Counted from the stretch's first letter, positions 27,534-36,917 are shown. The stretch: 64,000 nt of DNA from Ensifer oleiphilus (GCF_013371465.1 NZ_JABWDU010000005.1:297400-361399); one strand, 5' to 3'. Translations and numbers: made by a program. Notes: generated by a model not told the origin, from the sequence alone.

Positions 27534-27791
27534 CTACGATGGCTGACGCTTCGATCGTGAGAAATAGAAGATTGCGCCCGCGATCAAGGCACCAAGGCCG
27601 TAGGTGAAAAATGCCTGAAAGTATGGAGTGCCCGACGCCAGAAAATAGAGCGTCGGCGCAACGAACATCATGATCGTCAAGCCGATAAGGCGAGAGGCAA
27701 AGATGCTCATGTCCGAGAGTTTCCTGATAATCCACCCGATCAAGATGCTGGTGAATGTCATGACTATGATGGCTCCGATGAGTTGGGCCAT
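27534..27791 (-). CDS. Small membrane protein, three predicted helices
   Basis: An 85-aa hydrophobic protein of unknown function. Predicted segments are at about residues 4-22 (LIGAIIVMTFTSILIGWII), 32-52 (ASRLIGLTIMMFVAPTLYFL) and 58-77 (FQAFFTYGLGALIAGAIFYF), with a short basic tail SRSKRQPS. GGAGGA sits 8 bp before the ATG, which makes translation very likely. No domain name can be given. The neighbours are small genes and a HAD gene, none of which suggest a role. Confidence 0.75.
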   Translation of the reverse strand: MAQLIGAIIVMTFTSILIGWIIRKLSDMSIFASRLIGLTIMMFVAPTLYFLASGTPYFQAFFTYGLGALIAGAIFYFSRSKRQPS

Positions 27792-27956
27792 GCTGGTCCT
27801 CCATCAAGTTTCCCTCAGGGCTCCTGCACATTTCTCGATTCTGCAAAAGAGCAATCGCTCTCGCGGCCAACAATTGATGGTTGCGTTGACGTGCCTGTTG
27901 GTGTCGGGCTGCTGCCTGGGCATGTGCTTGCTGCCACTTCGTTTGTGGCGAGCCTG

Positions 27957-28661
27957 CTACTCGCCCAGTGTCTGCAACACGTCCGGCAGTCCACCGAGAT
28001 CGATAATCTCGCGAAAACGCGGATGGCTGTCCGGCTTGTCGTGATGTTCGAACGCCCAGGTGAGGGCATGCGGCACATAGATTCCCCAGCTGCCGGCGTC
28101 GAGCGCGGGCACAATATCGGATTTCAGCGAGTTGCCGACCATCAGGCTTTTTGATGGGCCGTCGCCGTGGTGTCTGAAAATGCGATCATAGGTGGCGACG
28201 GTTTTGTCGCTGACGATCTCGACCGCGTTGAAATAGTCGCCGAGCCCGGAGGCGGCGAGCTTGCGCTCCTGGTCGAAAAGGTCACCCTTGGTGATAATCA
28301 CCAGCCGGAAAGTGCCATGAAGAGCCTCGAGCGTTTCCTTGACATGCGGCAGCGGCTCGACCGGGTGGATCAGCATTTCGCGCCCTGCGGCGATAATCTC
28401 TGCAATGACCGATGACGGCACCCGCCCGTCCGTGACCTCGACGGCTGTCTCGATCATCGACAACACGAACCCCTTGATGCCGAAGCCGTAGAGGCCGAGG
28501 TTGCGCTTTTCCGCGGCCAGAAGCCGTGCTGGCAGGTTTTCCGTGTCGGCGTGGTCCTTGAGCAAGTCAGTGAAGCGCGCCTCGGTCAGGCGAAAGAACT
28601 GTTCGTTTTGCCAAAGCGTATCGTCGGCATCGAAGCCGATTGTCGTAATGCTGTCGGGCAT
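27957..28661 (-). CDS. HAD superfamily hydrolase
   Basis: A 234-aa phosphatase-type HAD protein. Motif I is FDADDTLWQNEQFF near residues 8-21 with the nucleophile and acid Asp pair (DADDT). Motif II is in LVIITKGD, and motif IV/III lie in SLMVGNSLKSDIVPALDAG. The cap insertion after motif I is helical (C1 type). The ATG at 28661 lies 4 bp after the stop of the upstream exported protein, so the two genes form an operon. The frame is open further upstream but overlaps that gene. The substrate is unknown. Confidence 0.88.
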   Translation of the reverse strand: MPDSITTIGFDADDTLWQNEQFFRLTEARFTDLLKDHADTENLPARLLAAEKRNLGLYGFGIKGFVLSMIETAVEVTDGRVPSSVIAEIIAAGREMLIHPVEPLPHVKETLEALHGTFRLVIITKGDLFDQERKLAASGLGDYFNAVEIVSDKTVATYDRIFRHHGDGPSKSLMVGNSLKSDIVPALDAGSWGIYVPHALTWAFEHHDKPDSHPRFREIIDLGGLPDVLQTLGE

Positions 28662-28665
28662 TGTC

Positions 28666-29256
28666 TCACTGTCCGGCGATCTTGAACGGCTGATCGATCG
28701 TCGCCGTCTTGCCGCTATTGATATCGTTGAAGTGGAAGCGCAGCACGTAGTCGCCTGCCGGAGCTCCGGAAACATCGATTGTCAGGGTCGAATAGATTTC
28801 CTGGTTCCTGAGGTAGCCGGTGAAGGTGAAATCGCCGAATGCCTTCTGGCCGGCGAGGACCTTGCCGGCGGGATTGAGGATATCGAAATCGACGGTGAAG
28901 CGTGTTTCCAGCTTATCTTTGACAGACGCTTGCTTCCAGGTCAGTCCGACTGGCTCGATATAGGAAACGATGGCTTCCCCTGTCTTGAAGACCGTTCCGT
29001 CCTTCGGTTCATACATCGCGTAGCCGGCCGGTTCCTTGCTGATGAAGACGGCTTTGCCGATGGAAAAGGGCAGGGTCTGTGAAAAGTCGCCGACTGCCTG
29101 CCGCAGGAGTTCTCGCGCCTTGGCCGGGTCGCCGGAGGTTGCCAGTTGTTCCGCCTTGGTGGCTGCCTCGACGAGCGGTCCGGCCATTGTCTCGATGCTT
29201 ATGCTGAGCATGCTTGCGGCGGTCAGCACCGCCAGCAGTGACCGATGTATCGCCAT
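28666..29256 (-). CDS. Exported hypothetical protein
   Basis: A 196-aa protein with a signal peptide (MAIHRSLLAVLTAASMLSIS, cleavage near residue 25). The mature part begins with a helical segment (VEAATKAEQLATSGDPAKARELL, shown here as two parts of that helix) and continues as an apparent beta-rich domain with GEAIVSYIEPVGLTWK and APAGDYVLRFHFNDI. That pattern recalls Ig-like periplasmic domains, but I recognise no named family. AAGGGGGG precedes the ATG. It is the first gene of a two-gene operon with the HAD hydrolase. Confidence 0.75.
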   Translation of the reverse strand: MAIHRSLLAVLTAASMLSISIETMAGPLVEAATKAEQLATSGDPAKARELLRQAVGDFSQTLPFSIGKAVFISKEPAGYAMYEPKDGTVFKTGEAIVSYIEPVGLTWKQASVKDKLETRFTVDFDILNPAGKVLAGQKAFGDFTFTGYLRNQEIYSTLTIDVSGAPAGDYVLRFHFNDINSGKTATIDQPFKIAGQ

Positions 29257-29336
29257 GACGCCCCCCTTTGTCCGGTTGATCCGACTTTCGGCATTTGCAG
29301 CATCGAGTCAAGACGATAGGGCCGGCGCGGCGATGG

Positions 29337-30848
29337 TCAATGTTTCCAGAAGATCGGCGTCAGGATAACGAGCACTGTCAGCACTTCCAGACGACCAAGC
29401 AGCATCATCAGCGATAGAAGATAAAGCTCGGGATCCTGGAGCGTCGAAAAATTGCCGGCCGGGCCGATCAGGCTGCCAAGGCCAGGGCCGACATTGGAAA
29501 GGCAGGTGATCACCGCCGACGTCGCGGTAATGAAGTCGTATCCGAGTGCACCCATGCCGAGACTGCCCAGCACCCACAGCAGGATATAGGTGGTGAAGAA
29601 AAGGAAGATGGCGCGCTGCGTATCGGCATCAACAGTGTTGTTGCCGTAGCGCACGGCATAGACCGCATTGGGATAGATGAGTTTGTTGAGGCCGGAGCCA
29701 ATCGCGTTGAAGAGGACGACGAAGCGATAGGCCTTGATGCCGCCTGCGGTCGATCCGGAGCAGCCGCCCATGAAAGTGGCGATGAAGGCGACCATCACGA
29801 CGAACGGTCCCCACAGACTATAGTCCTCGCTGGCATAGCCGCTGGTCGACAGGATCGACGTGATGTTGAAGAAGGAATGGGCGAGCGCCAGGTGAAATTC
29901 GACGCCATTGGCAAGGCGATGATAGATCGCGACTGCGATCGAGAACGCCGAGAGGTATCCGAGGAAGACGATGATCTGAGGGTCGCGCAGCGCGTCGAGG
30001 CGGCCACGCACGACGAGCACGATCAGGATCGAGAACGGCAGGCTGCAGAGCGCCATGAAGAACGTCGCGGTCCACAGGAGCGGGATGCTGCCGAAATAGG
30101 CGAAGGATGCGTCATGGGTGGAAAACCCGCCCGTCGCCACCGTCGACATCGCATGGTTGATGGCGTCGAACCGGTTCATGCCCGTCATGTTGTAGCCGAT
30201 CGTACAGAGGATCGTGATCGAGACATAGATGAGCAGGAAGGCGCGGCTGAAGCTTGCAAGCCGCGCGAACGGCTTGTCGCTGGTGTCGGAGGATTCCATT
30301 TTGAAGAACGACATGCCACCCACCCGGAGGTAAGGGATGATGAACAGGCCGAGCACGACGATGCCGATGCCGCCGAGCCAGCACAAGAGCGAGCGCCAGA
30401 CGAGCAACCCGGGCGGCGCATCGTCGAGCCCGACAATGACGGTCGAGCCGGTGGTGGTGATGGCGGAGACGGATTCGAACAGAGCCTGCGCGAAGTCGAG
30501 CTTCAGCGAAGACAGCCAAAGCGGGATGGCGCCGACGACCGAAAACACCGCCCAGAGAAGATTGACCAGCAGAAACCCGAACTTCTTCGAAAACGGCGGC
30601 GGTCCCATCCGCGTTGCCATGAACGTCGCTGCCGACAGGCCGCCTACCATGAAGGCGGAGACGGCAAAGATCTGCCAGTCCGCATGGCCATAATAGAGAT
30701 CGACCATCGCAGGCACGAGCATCGCCAGCGAGAGGTACAGGCCGAGTATCGCCGCAATATGCACGGCGTGCCGGATCAGGGTTGCGTTCAAGCGTTCGAT
30801 TTCCTGGAATGAAACTTCGTGATCTGGCGAGGCGCGAGGCGGCAACAT
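29337..30848 (-). CDS. trkH: TrkH family potassium uptake protein
   Basis: The K+-translocating membrane subunit of a Trk system, which needs a TrkA-type regulator (none is nearby). It is 503 aa from ATG 30848, with about ten or more hydrophobic segments and four P-loop-like repeats. Selectivity-filter-like blocks include SAITTTGSTVIVGLD near residue 125, MSTVATGGFSTHD, GGCSGSTAGGIKAYR, and a last one near CLSNVGPGLG. The frame extends 19 codons upstream, but ATG 30848 is the more ordinary start. It is divergent from ilvA across 95 bp. Substrate is inferred from family. Confidence 0.92.
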   Translation of the reverse strand: MLPPRASPDHEVSFQEIERLNATLIRHAVHIAAILGLYLSLAMLVPAMVDLYYGHADWQIFAVSAFMVGGLSAATFMATRMGPPPFSKKFGFLLVNLLWAVFSVVGAIPLWLSSLKLDFAQALFESVSAITTTGSTVIVGLDDAPPGLLVWRSLLCWLGGIGIVVLGLFIIPYLRVGGMSFFKMESSDTSDKPFARLASFSRAFLLIYVSITILCTIGYNMTGMNRFDAINHAMSTVATGGFSTHDASFAYFGSIPLLWTATFFMALCSLPFSILIVLVVRGRLDALRDPQIIVFLGYLSAFSIAVAIYHRLANGVEFHLALAHSFFNITSILSTSGYASEDYSLWGPFVVMVAFIATFMGGCSGSTAGGIKAYRFVVLFNAIGSGLNKLIYPNAVYAVRYGNNTVDADTQRAIFLFFTTYILLWVLGSLGMGALGYDFITATSAVITCLSNVGPGLGSLIGPAGNFSTLQDPELYLLSLMMLLGRLEVLTVLVILTPIFWKH

Positions 30849-30943
30849 TGTCCCCCGCCGGGCGATTCGTGTCAAAGCGATGGCCTCAGGCGCTGCAATG
30901 TGCAATAGCGGCTGCCATCGGCAAACTCAATGGATGACCTCAC

Positions 30944-32194
30944 GTGACGAAGCAGGACGTTGACAACGCAACCACGGCGATGCGCGATATTTTTCCGGCC
31001 ACGCCGCTGCAATTGAACGAGCATCTGAGCGGCCGCTACGGCGCCAACATCTTCCTTAAACGTGAGGATCTTTCGCCGGTTCGCTCCTACAAGATCAGGG
31101 GCGCCTTCAATTTCTTCCGCAAGGTGCTTGGCGCCGGCGCTACAGGCAAGACCTTCGTATGTGCCTCGGCCGGCAACCACGCCCAGGGCTTTGCCTTCGT
31201 CTGCCGCCACTTCAGTGTCCCCGGGGTCGTGTTCATGCCCGTGACCACGCCGCAGCAGAAGATCGACAAGACCCGCATGTTCGGCGGCGAGTTCATCACC
31301 ATCCGTCTCGTCGGCGACATTTTCGACCAATGCTACAAGGCGGCCCGCGACCATGTCGAAACGATCGATGGCGTCATGGTGCCGCCGTTCGATCACCTCG
31401 ACATCATCGAGGGACAGGCAACCGTTGCCGCTGAAATCGCCGAGCAACTGCCCGAAGGCGTCAGGCCGGATCTTGTCGTGCTTCCCGTCGGCGGCGGCGG
31501 TCTGTCGGCCGGTGTCACCGGCTATCTGAAGGACGAGGTCGCCGCTGACCATTTCGTCTTCTGCGAACCATCCGGCGCGCCGAGCCTCAGGCAAAGCCTT
31601 GAAACCGGCAGTCTCGTCACGCTCGACCAGGTCGATAACTTCGTCGATGGCGCAGCGGTCGGGCGGATCGGTGATTTGAATTTCGCAGCGTTGCGGCGCT
31701 TCTCGGCCGACCAGGTCATGCTGTTGCCGGAAAACGCAATCTGCATGACGATCATCGATATGTTGAATGTCGAAGGCGTCGTGCTCGAGCCCGCAGGCGC
31801 GCTGTCGATCACGGCGCTGGAAGCGATAGGGCGCGACAAGCTGGATGGCAAGACCGTCGTCGCGGTCGTATCCGGCGGAAATTTCGACTTCGAGCGGCTG
31901 CCCGACGTCAAGGAACGGGCTATGCGGCACGCAGGGCTCAAGAAATACTTCATCCTCCGCATGGCGCAGCGTCCGGGCGCCTTGCGCGACTTCCTCAACC
32001 TGCTCGGAGATGAGGACGATATCTCCCGCTTCGAGTATCTGAAGAAGTCGGCCCGCAATTTCGGCTCGATCCTTATCGGCATCGAGACCAGGCATGCGGA
32101 GAATTTCCCGATCCTGAAGTCGCGGTTCGACGCCGCCGGCCTGCGTTATCAGGACATCACCGAGAACGAGATCCTGTCCAATCTGATCATCTGA
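30944..32194 (+). CDS. ilvA: Threonine ammonia-lyase (threonine dehydratase), short form
   Basis: A PLP enzyme that deaminates threonine to 2-oxobutanoate, first step of isoleucine synthesis. It is 416 aa. The PLP lysine is Lys50 in SPVRSYKIRGAFNFF, and the phosphate-binding glycine loop is VLPVGGGGLSAGV. The C-terminal 90 residues (KYFILRMAQRPGALRDFLN onward) form one ACT-like regulatory domain, so isoleucine feedback is likely. The start is a GTG at 30944 with no strong ribosome site; ATG 30980 is a shorter alternative. It is divergent from trkH and is followed by a terminator. Confidence 0.93.
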   Translation: MTKQDVDNATTAMRDIFPATPLQLNEHLSGRYGANIFLKREDLSPVRSYKIRGAFNFFRKVLGAGATGKTFVCASAGNHAQGFAFVCRHFSVPGVVFMPVTTPQQKIDKTRMFGGEFITIRLVGDIFDQCYKAARDHVETIDGVMVPPFDHLDIIEGQATVAAEIAEQLPEGVRPDLVVLPVGGGGLSAGVTGYLKDEVAADHFVFCEPSGAPSLRQSLETGSLVTLDQVDNFVDGAAVGRIGDLNFAALRRFSADQVMLLPENAICMTIIDMLNVEGVVLEPAGALSITALEAIGRDKLDGKTVVAVVSGGNFDFERLPDVKERAMRHAGLKKYFILRMAQRPGALRDFLNLLGDEDDISRFEYLKKSARNFGSILIGIETRHAENFPILKSRFDAAGLRYQDITENEILSNLII

Positions 32195-32213
32195 CGGTTG
32201 GTGGACCGGAAGT

Positions 32214-32246
32214 AAAGCCAGAGTGTCAACTCGACACTTTGGCTTT
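32214..32246 (+). terminator. Hairpin terminator of ilvA
   Basis: 14-bp arms at 32214-32227 (AAAGCCAGAGTGTC) and 32233-32246 (GACACTTTGGCTTT) pair with one G-T and a 5-base loop. The A-rich start and T-rich end of the stem make it a plausible bidirectional intrinsic terminator. Confidence 0.8.
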
Positions 32247-32279
32247 GACAGCTTTCGCCGTCGCGTCTAAGTCTTGCTC

Positions 32280-32600
32280 ATGGCATCATTTTTCTCAAAA
32301 CTGTTCGGCCGTTCCGGCTCCACCGAAAACGAAGCTCAGAGCGCATCGGGCAAGACCGAAGCGTATGCGGAATGCACGATCCGCGCGACGCCGATGCGTG
32401 AGGGCTCGCAGTTTCGCCTGGCCGGCAGCATAGAGAAGACGGTCTCAGAGGGCGGCGTTCTCGTGCGCAGCTTTATCCGCGCCGATCTGTTTACCTCCGA
32501 GCAGGATGCGATCGACGCGACGTTCCGCAAGGGACGCCAGATCATCGACCAGACCGGACCGTCGCTTTTCGCCGATGACGCCCCTTCGCGGCAGGTCTGA
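32280..32600 (+). CDS. HlyU family protein
   Basis: A 106-aa protein of the HlyU family (named for a Vibrio haemolysin activator but structurally different from the ArsR-type HlyU). It starts MASFFSKLFGRSGS, a family-typical N-terminus. It continues with FRLAGSIEKTVSEGGVLVRS and the C-terminal helix ATFRKGRQIIDQTG. No DNA-binding helix-turn-helix is evident, so a regulatory role should not be assumed. ATG 32280 is preferred over a TTG two codons earlier. Monocistronic, 33 bp after the ilvA terminator. Confidence 0.82.
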   Translation: MASFFSKLFGRSGSTENEAQSASGKTEAYAECTIRATPMREGSQFRLAGSIEKTVSEGGVLVRSFIRADLFTSEQDAIDATFRKGRQIIDQTGPSLFADDAPSRQV

Positions 32601-32783
32601 TTCCAAGTTGTAGACCGTCGGCCTCGTTTCCCGACAAATGAAGACAATACAGTCTGTTGTCGCTGATAGATCATGTTGATCGTCAGAGTCTCGCGCCCAT
32701 TTCAACCGGATAGCCACTCGCCGCTCCCGCATGAGCGTTGACGTGTTCGGCCAGCAGCGAAACGCAGGTTTCGCGCTGGTGAG

Positions 32784-32812
32784 AATGTGCCCCCGTCTTG
32801 CGGGGGCACATT
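32784..32812 (-). terminator. Hairpin downstream of cpdB
   Basis: Perfect 12-bp arms AATGTGCCCCCG (32784-32795) and CGGGGGCACATT (32801-32812) with a 5-base loop, 17 bp past the cpdB stop. The T run after the stem is weak (TTCTC on the minus strand), so termination is likely but not certain. Confidence 0.7.
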
Positions 32813-32828
32813 GGATCAGAGCTTGGGA

Positions 32829-34811
32829 TCAGAGCTTGATGCGGAAACGGGCAAATCCATCAGCCGCTTCGCCGGCATCCTCGATCGTCACGCCCTTGAC
32901 CTCCGACAGGAACTGTCGCGCCTTCGGCCCACTGTCGAAGGTGACGCTGGTATTGGCGAGCGGAACGAAGGTCCAGTTGGCATCTGCCGCCGGATTGATG
33001 GTTCCCTGGTCGATGATGTAGCGCACCACGACGTCGCGGTTGGTGTCCGGTGCCACAAAGACCACCTTGTCGGCAGCGATGTCGGGGAAATGGCCGCCGC
33101 CACCGGCGCGATAGTTGTTTGTCGCAACGACAAATTTCTGCGCTGGTTCAATCGGTTGGCCATTGAAGCTCAAGTTCTTGATGCGATTGGCCGATGGGTT
33201 GATCTCGTTACCGTCCTTGTCGAACTTCGGCGGCTCGGAAAGGTCGATCTGATAGGTGACGCCGTCGATGACATCGAAGTTGTAGGACGGGAAGTCGCCG
33301 TTGATCAGTGCGACGTCCGTGGCCCCGGCCTCGACCTGGTTGAAGATGCCGGCGGACATCTCCAGCCAGTTGCGCACCTGCTCGCCGGTGATGACGACGG
33401 CTTGCACAGTGTTCGGATAAAGGTAGAGGTCTGCCACGTTCTTGATGGCGATGTCACCAGCCGGAACGTCGGTGTAATAGTCGGCGCCTCCACGGCCGCC
33501 GGCCTTGAACGGCGCTGCCGCCGAAAGCACGGGCAGGTCCTTATGCTCCGTGTCCTTCAGCATGTCCTTGATGTACCAGGTCTGCGCCTGGCTGACGACC
33601 TGGACCGACGGGTCGTCGGCGACCAACGCGAAATAGGAGTAGAGCGGCACCGCGCTCTTGCCGACCGGCGTGCGGACATAGGCAAGTGTTGCCTCGTGCT
33701 CCTTTTGCGCCGCCGCCAGAACCTCCGGCTTGTCGGCGACCTCGGCGATCACCTTCTTTTCCTCGCGCCGATAGATCGGGCGCGCTTCACTTGTGGAACT
33801 GACGACGCGCCAGGCGCCGCCTTCGCGTTCGATGAGCAGATCGATCAGGCCGAGATGCGAACCCCAGAAGCCGCCCATGACGCCGGGCTTGCCCGAAATC
33901 AGCCCCTTGGCATTGTCTACGCCGGCAATCTTGTCGAACTTCGGACCGGGGAAGTCGAGGTGGCTATGGCCAGTGACGATGGCGTCGATGCCATCGACCG
34001 CAGCCAGCGGTACGGAGGCGTTTTCCAGATTTTCGGCGTAGTCCTGCTGGCCGATCCCAGAGTGAGAAAGCGCGATGACGATATCGGCACCTTCCTCCCG
34101 CATCTGCGGAACCCAGGCTTGCGCTGCCTTTACGATATCGCGGGCATTGGCCTTGCCCTCCAGGTGCTTCGCATCCCAGCTCATGATCTGTGGCGGCACG
34201 AAACCGATGAGCCCGACGCGGATCGCATGCTCGGTGCCTGCACCGTCCTTCACCTTGCGGTCGAGAATGACATAGGGTTTGAGGAACAGTTGATCCTGGC
34301 GGGCATCGGCGGCAAGCGCGCCCTTCGTCAGGTTGGCGCAGACGAGCGGGAAGTTGGCGCCGTTCAGCACCTTGAACATGAAATCGAGGCCATAGTTGAA
34401 TTCGTGGTTGCCGAGCGTGCCGCAGTCGTAGCCGAGCACGTTCATCGCCGCGATAACAGGATGGATGTCGCCATCCTTCATGCCGCGCTGATAGGCGATG
34501 TAGTCGCCCATCGGATTTCCCTGCAGGAAGTCACCGTTATCGACCAGGATGGAGTTGGTTGCTTCTGCCCGGATGGCGTCGACGATGGAAGCCGTGCGCG
34601 CAAGCCCCAGCGTGTCGTTCGGCTTGTCGCTGTAGTAGTCGTAGGGGAAGACGTGAACGTGGAGATCCGTGGTTTCCATTATGCGCAGGTGCGCCTGGTT
34701 GGCCGCCGCACGCGCCGAAAAAGGATGAAGCATCACGAGGGCCGAGGAGGCGACGACGCCCGACAGAAGCGAGCGGCGCGAGAGGTTGAACGGGGATGTC
34801 GTCGATTGCAT
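32829..34811 (-). CDS. cpdB: 2',3'-cyclic-nucleotide 2'-phosphodiesterase / 3'-nucleotidase
   Basis: A periplasmic enzyme that hydrolyses 2',3'-cyclic nucleotides and 3'-nucleotides to nucleosides for scavenging. It is 660 aa. The N-terminus has a twin-arginine signal (SRRSLLSGVVASSALVML). The metallophosphatase domain has METTDLHVHVFPYDYYSD, DNGDFLQGNPMGDY, LGNHEFNYG and ITGHSHLDFPG-type metal ligands (VTGHSHLDFPG). The 5'-nucleotidase C-terminal domain follows, with the NNYRAGGGGHFP substrate loop. GGAGGG lies before the ATG. The last codons fall in a perfect 13-bp tandem repeat (32813-32838). Monocistronic. Confidence 0.94.
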   Translation of the reverse strand: MQSTTSPFNLSRRSLLSGVVASSALVMLHPFSARAAANQAHLRIMETTDLHVHVFPYDYYSDKPNDTLGLARTASIVDAIRAEATNSILVDNGDFLQGNPMGDYIAYQRGMKDGDIHPVIAAMNVLGYDCGTLGNHEFNYGLDFMFKVLNGANFPLVCANLTKGALAADARQDQLFLKPYVILDRKVKDGAGTEHAIRVGLIGFVPPQIMSWDAKHLEGKANARDIVKAAQAWVPQMREEGADIVIALSHSGIGQQDYAENLENASVPLAAVDGIDAIVTGHSHLDFPGPKFDKIAGVDNAKGLISGKPGVMGGFWGSHLGLIDLLIEREGGAWRVVSSTSEARPIYRREEKKVIAEVADKPEVLAAAQKEHEATLAYVRTPVGKSAVPLYSYFALVADDPSVQVVSQAQTWYIKDMLKDTEHKDLPVLSAAAPFKAGGRGGADYYTDVPAGDIAIKNVADLYLYPNTVQAVVITGEQVRNWLEMSAGIFNQVEAGATDVALINGDFPSYNFDVIDGVTYQIDLSEPPKFDKDGNEINPSANRIKNLSFNGQPIEPAQKFVVATNNYRAGGGGHFPDIAADKVVFVAPDTNRDVVVRYIIDQGTINPAADANWTFVPLANTSVTFDSGPKARQFLSEVKGVTIEDAGEAADGFARFRIKL

Positions 34812-35043
34812 GCGTGCCCTCCGTTGATGGATGTCATTGCAGTTCGGTTGATTGCAATCCGCGGTTTCGTCTTGTGAATGCGAACCACGGTGGGTTGGTC
34901 GCGACTATGCCGCAAAGGCAACACTTCGCAAAGCAGTTGATTCTCGCATGCCGATTCCGTGCAGACCGTCGGCAAGGTAGAGTTTTCTTTAAGCTTTCGG
35001 CCTAACGGTTTGCGTGGCGAAACCGGAAATTTTCCTCACGAGC

Positions 35044-36291
35044 ATGCCCAACGCCAATCTCATTCTTTTCATCGGCGAAGCGCTGGTCTACGTCACGGCG
35101 ATGATCTGGCTGTTGCAGCTCCGTGCCCGGCTGGGTCTCGGGGTCTTCGTCGCTGCATTGGGTGTGATGCATTTCATCGAGACCTATCTGGCGGCGGTCT
35201 TTTACGTGCAATTGCCGTTCGGCATCGTCTCGCCGGGGTCGGTCGTGCTTTTCTCCGGAAAGCTCATGATTATCCTGCTGCTGTATGTGAAGGAGGATGC
35301 GGCGACCGTCCGCCAGCCGATCTACGGCCTGCTTGCCGGCAACTTCCTCACGGTCGTCCTCAGCCTTCTGCTGCGCCAGCACCAAACGGTTTCGATCGTC
35401 TCAGGGCGCTCGGCCGACATCGGCTTCATCGACGAAATGGGCGTTCTGATGGTGTGGGGGACGCTGATTCTGTACCTCGACACCCTGCTGATTATCCTGC
35501 TCTACGAGCGTCTCGGTAAATGGCTGCGCCGCTTCGTAACCGTCCGGTTCCTGATCTGCGGCCTTGTGATCCTCAGCTTCGATCAGTTGGCATTCTTTGC
35601 TGCCCTGCATTGGCTGAACGATGCGCCCACCGAAGTGCTGTGGGGCGGATGGATCGCCAAGATGCTGGCCGCCACGTTCTACGCCATCGCGATTGGCGTT
35701 TACCTCAATGTTTCGCGCCATCCTTTCCTTGCGATGTCTGACCGGCCGCTCGGCGACATCTTCAACGATCTGACCTTCCGTGAGCGCTACGAAGACCTGC
35801 TCTCGCGCTCTGGCCAGGACACGCTGACGGGATGCCTCGACCGCAGCCGTTTCGACATCGAAGGCCCGCAAATGCTGCGTGCCGCTGTGGCCTCGAAGGC
35901 TCCAGTCAGCCTGTTGATCATCGACGTCGATCACTTTAAAGGCGTCAACGACCGCTTCGGCCACCAGGAAGGTGACCGCATCCTGCAGAAGCTGGTGGAG
36001 GTGATGAAGGCGAACCTGCGCGAGGGCGACCGGTTGTTTCGCTACGGCGGCGAGGAGTTCGTCGTCTTGTGTCCGGGATTGTCGCATGCCGACGCGTTGA
36101 AGCATGCCGAGACTATCCGGCTGGCCGTATCCGCCGGTGTGTTCACCCCCGACAATGCGCCTGTAACCGCCAGCATCGGCTTGTCCTCCACTCCTGACGA
36201 TGGCGCAGCGATCGCACACCTTTTGTCCGAGGCCGATCTCAGGCTCTATGCGGCAAAGGGAGGTGGCCGCGATTGTGTCGTCGGCCGCTAG
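35044..36291 (+). CDS. Membrane-bound diguanylate cyclase (GGDEF)
   Basis: Synthesises cyclic di-GMP from two GTP. It is 415 aa from ATG 35044; a GTG 30 bp earlier would add 10 residues and cannot be excluded. Six to seven hydrophobic helices fill residues 1-230, a sensory membrane domain I cannot name. The GGDEF domain follows, with LLIIDVDHFKGVNDRFGH and the active-site GGEEF at residues 335-339. An RxxD inhibitory site (R326-E-G-D329) sits exactly five residues upstream, so product inhibition is expected. There is no EAL domain. It is convergent with the lrp-type gene, 9 bp apart. Confidence 0.92.
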   Translation: MPNANLILFIGEALVYVTAMIWLLQLRARLGLGVFVAALGVMHFIETYLAAVFYVQLPFGIVSPGSVVLFSGKLMIILLLYVKEDAATVRQPIYGLLAGNFLTVVLSLLLRQHQTVSIVSGRSADIGFIDEMGVLMVWGTLILYLDTLLIILLYERLGKWLRRFVTVRFLICGLVILSFDQLAFFAALHWLNDAPTEVLWGGWIAKMLAATFYAIAIGVYLNVSRHPFLAMSDRPLGDIFNDLTFRERYEDLLSRSGQDTLTGCLDRSRFDIEGPQMLRAAVASKAPVSLLIIDVDHFKGVNDRFGHQEGDRILQKLVEVMKANLREGDRLFRYGGEEFVVLCPGLSHADALKHAETIRLAVSAGVFTPDNAPVTASIGLSSTPDDGAAIAHLLSEADLRLYAAKGGGRDCVVGR

Positions 36292-36300
36292 CGCTACGGG

Positions 36301-36762
36301 TCATATCCCGACGTTTGGCCGGTCGATGACTTCCCGCAGCGAGAAGCTGGAGTTGATCTTGACCACATGGGGCAGGGCCGAGAGCCAGTCCCGATGGATG
36401 CGCTCGTAGTCCTGAAGGTCCTTGGCCGCGACCCGGAGAATATAGTCGTATTCGCCCGACATCAGGTAACAGACGAGAACATTGGGACAGAGCTTCACCG
36501 CCGCCTCGAACTCGGTCAGCGTCTTGGCAAATTGTCCCGATAGCGAAATGTGCACGATGACCATGATCTGGTAGTCGAGCGCCTTGTGGGCGAGGCGGGC
36601 ATGATAACCGCTGATGGTGCCGGATTTCTCCAGGATATCGACCCGTCTTGAGCATGCCGATGGCGACAACCCGACCTTGGCGGCGAGATCTGCATTGGAA
36701 ATCCGACCGTTCTGCTGAAGAATGCGCAGAATCGCATGATCGATGGCATCAAGTTCACTCAT
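36301..36762 (-). CDS. Lrp/AsnC family regulator, probable activator of ald
   Basis: A 153-aa feast/famine transcription factor. The N-terminal winged helix-turn-helix is seen as [20 protein letters not shown] (about residues 25-44). The C-terminal RAM domain has [14 protein letters not shown] and [19 protein letters not shown], which binds amino-acid effectors and forms octamers. It is divergently transcribed from alanine dehydrogenase across 155 bp, the standard arrangement for an AldR-type regulator that controls ald in response to alanine. The regulatory link is an inference from position. Confidence 0.92.
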   Translation of the reverse strand: MSELDAIDHAILRILQQNGRISNADLAAKVGLSPSACSRRVDILEKSGTISGYHARLAHKALDYQIMVIVHISLSGQFAKTLTEFEAAVKLCPNVLVCYLMSGEYDYILRVAAKDLQDYERIHRDWLSALPHVVKINSSFSLREVIDRPNVGI

Positions 36763-36917
36763 TCGTGTTTTCCATCAATAGTCCGATCATCTACGCAATG
36801 TTCTTCGAAATTGATGCCTTCGCAAGGGCATCTTTGCAAGGACATTCGTTTCGCTGCGTGTTTTGCTGGGTGCGCGTCAATGAGGCGAAATTGCCCACAA
36901 CAGGAGAGGAACGCTCG

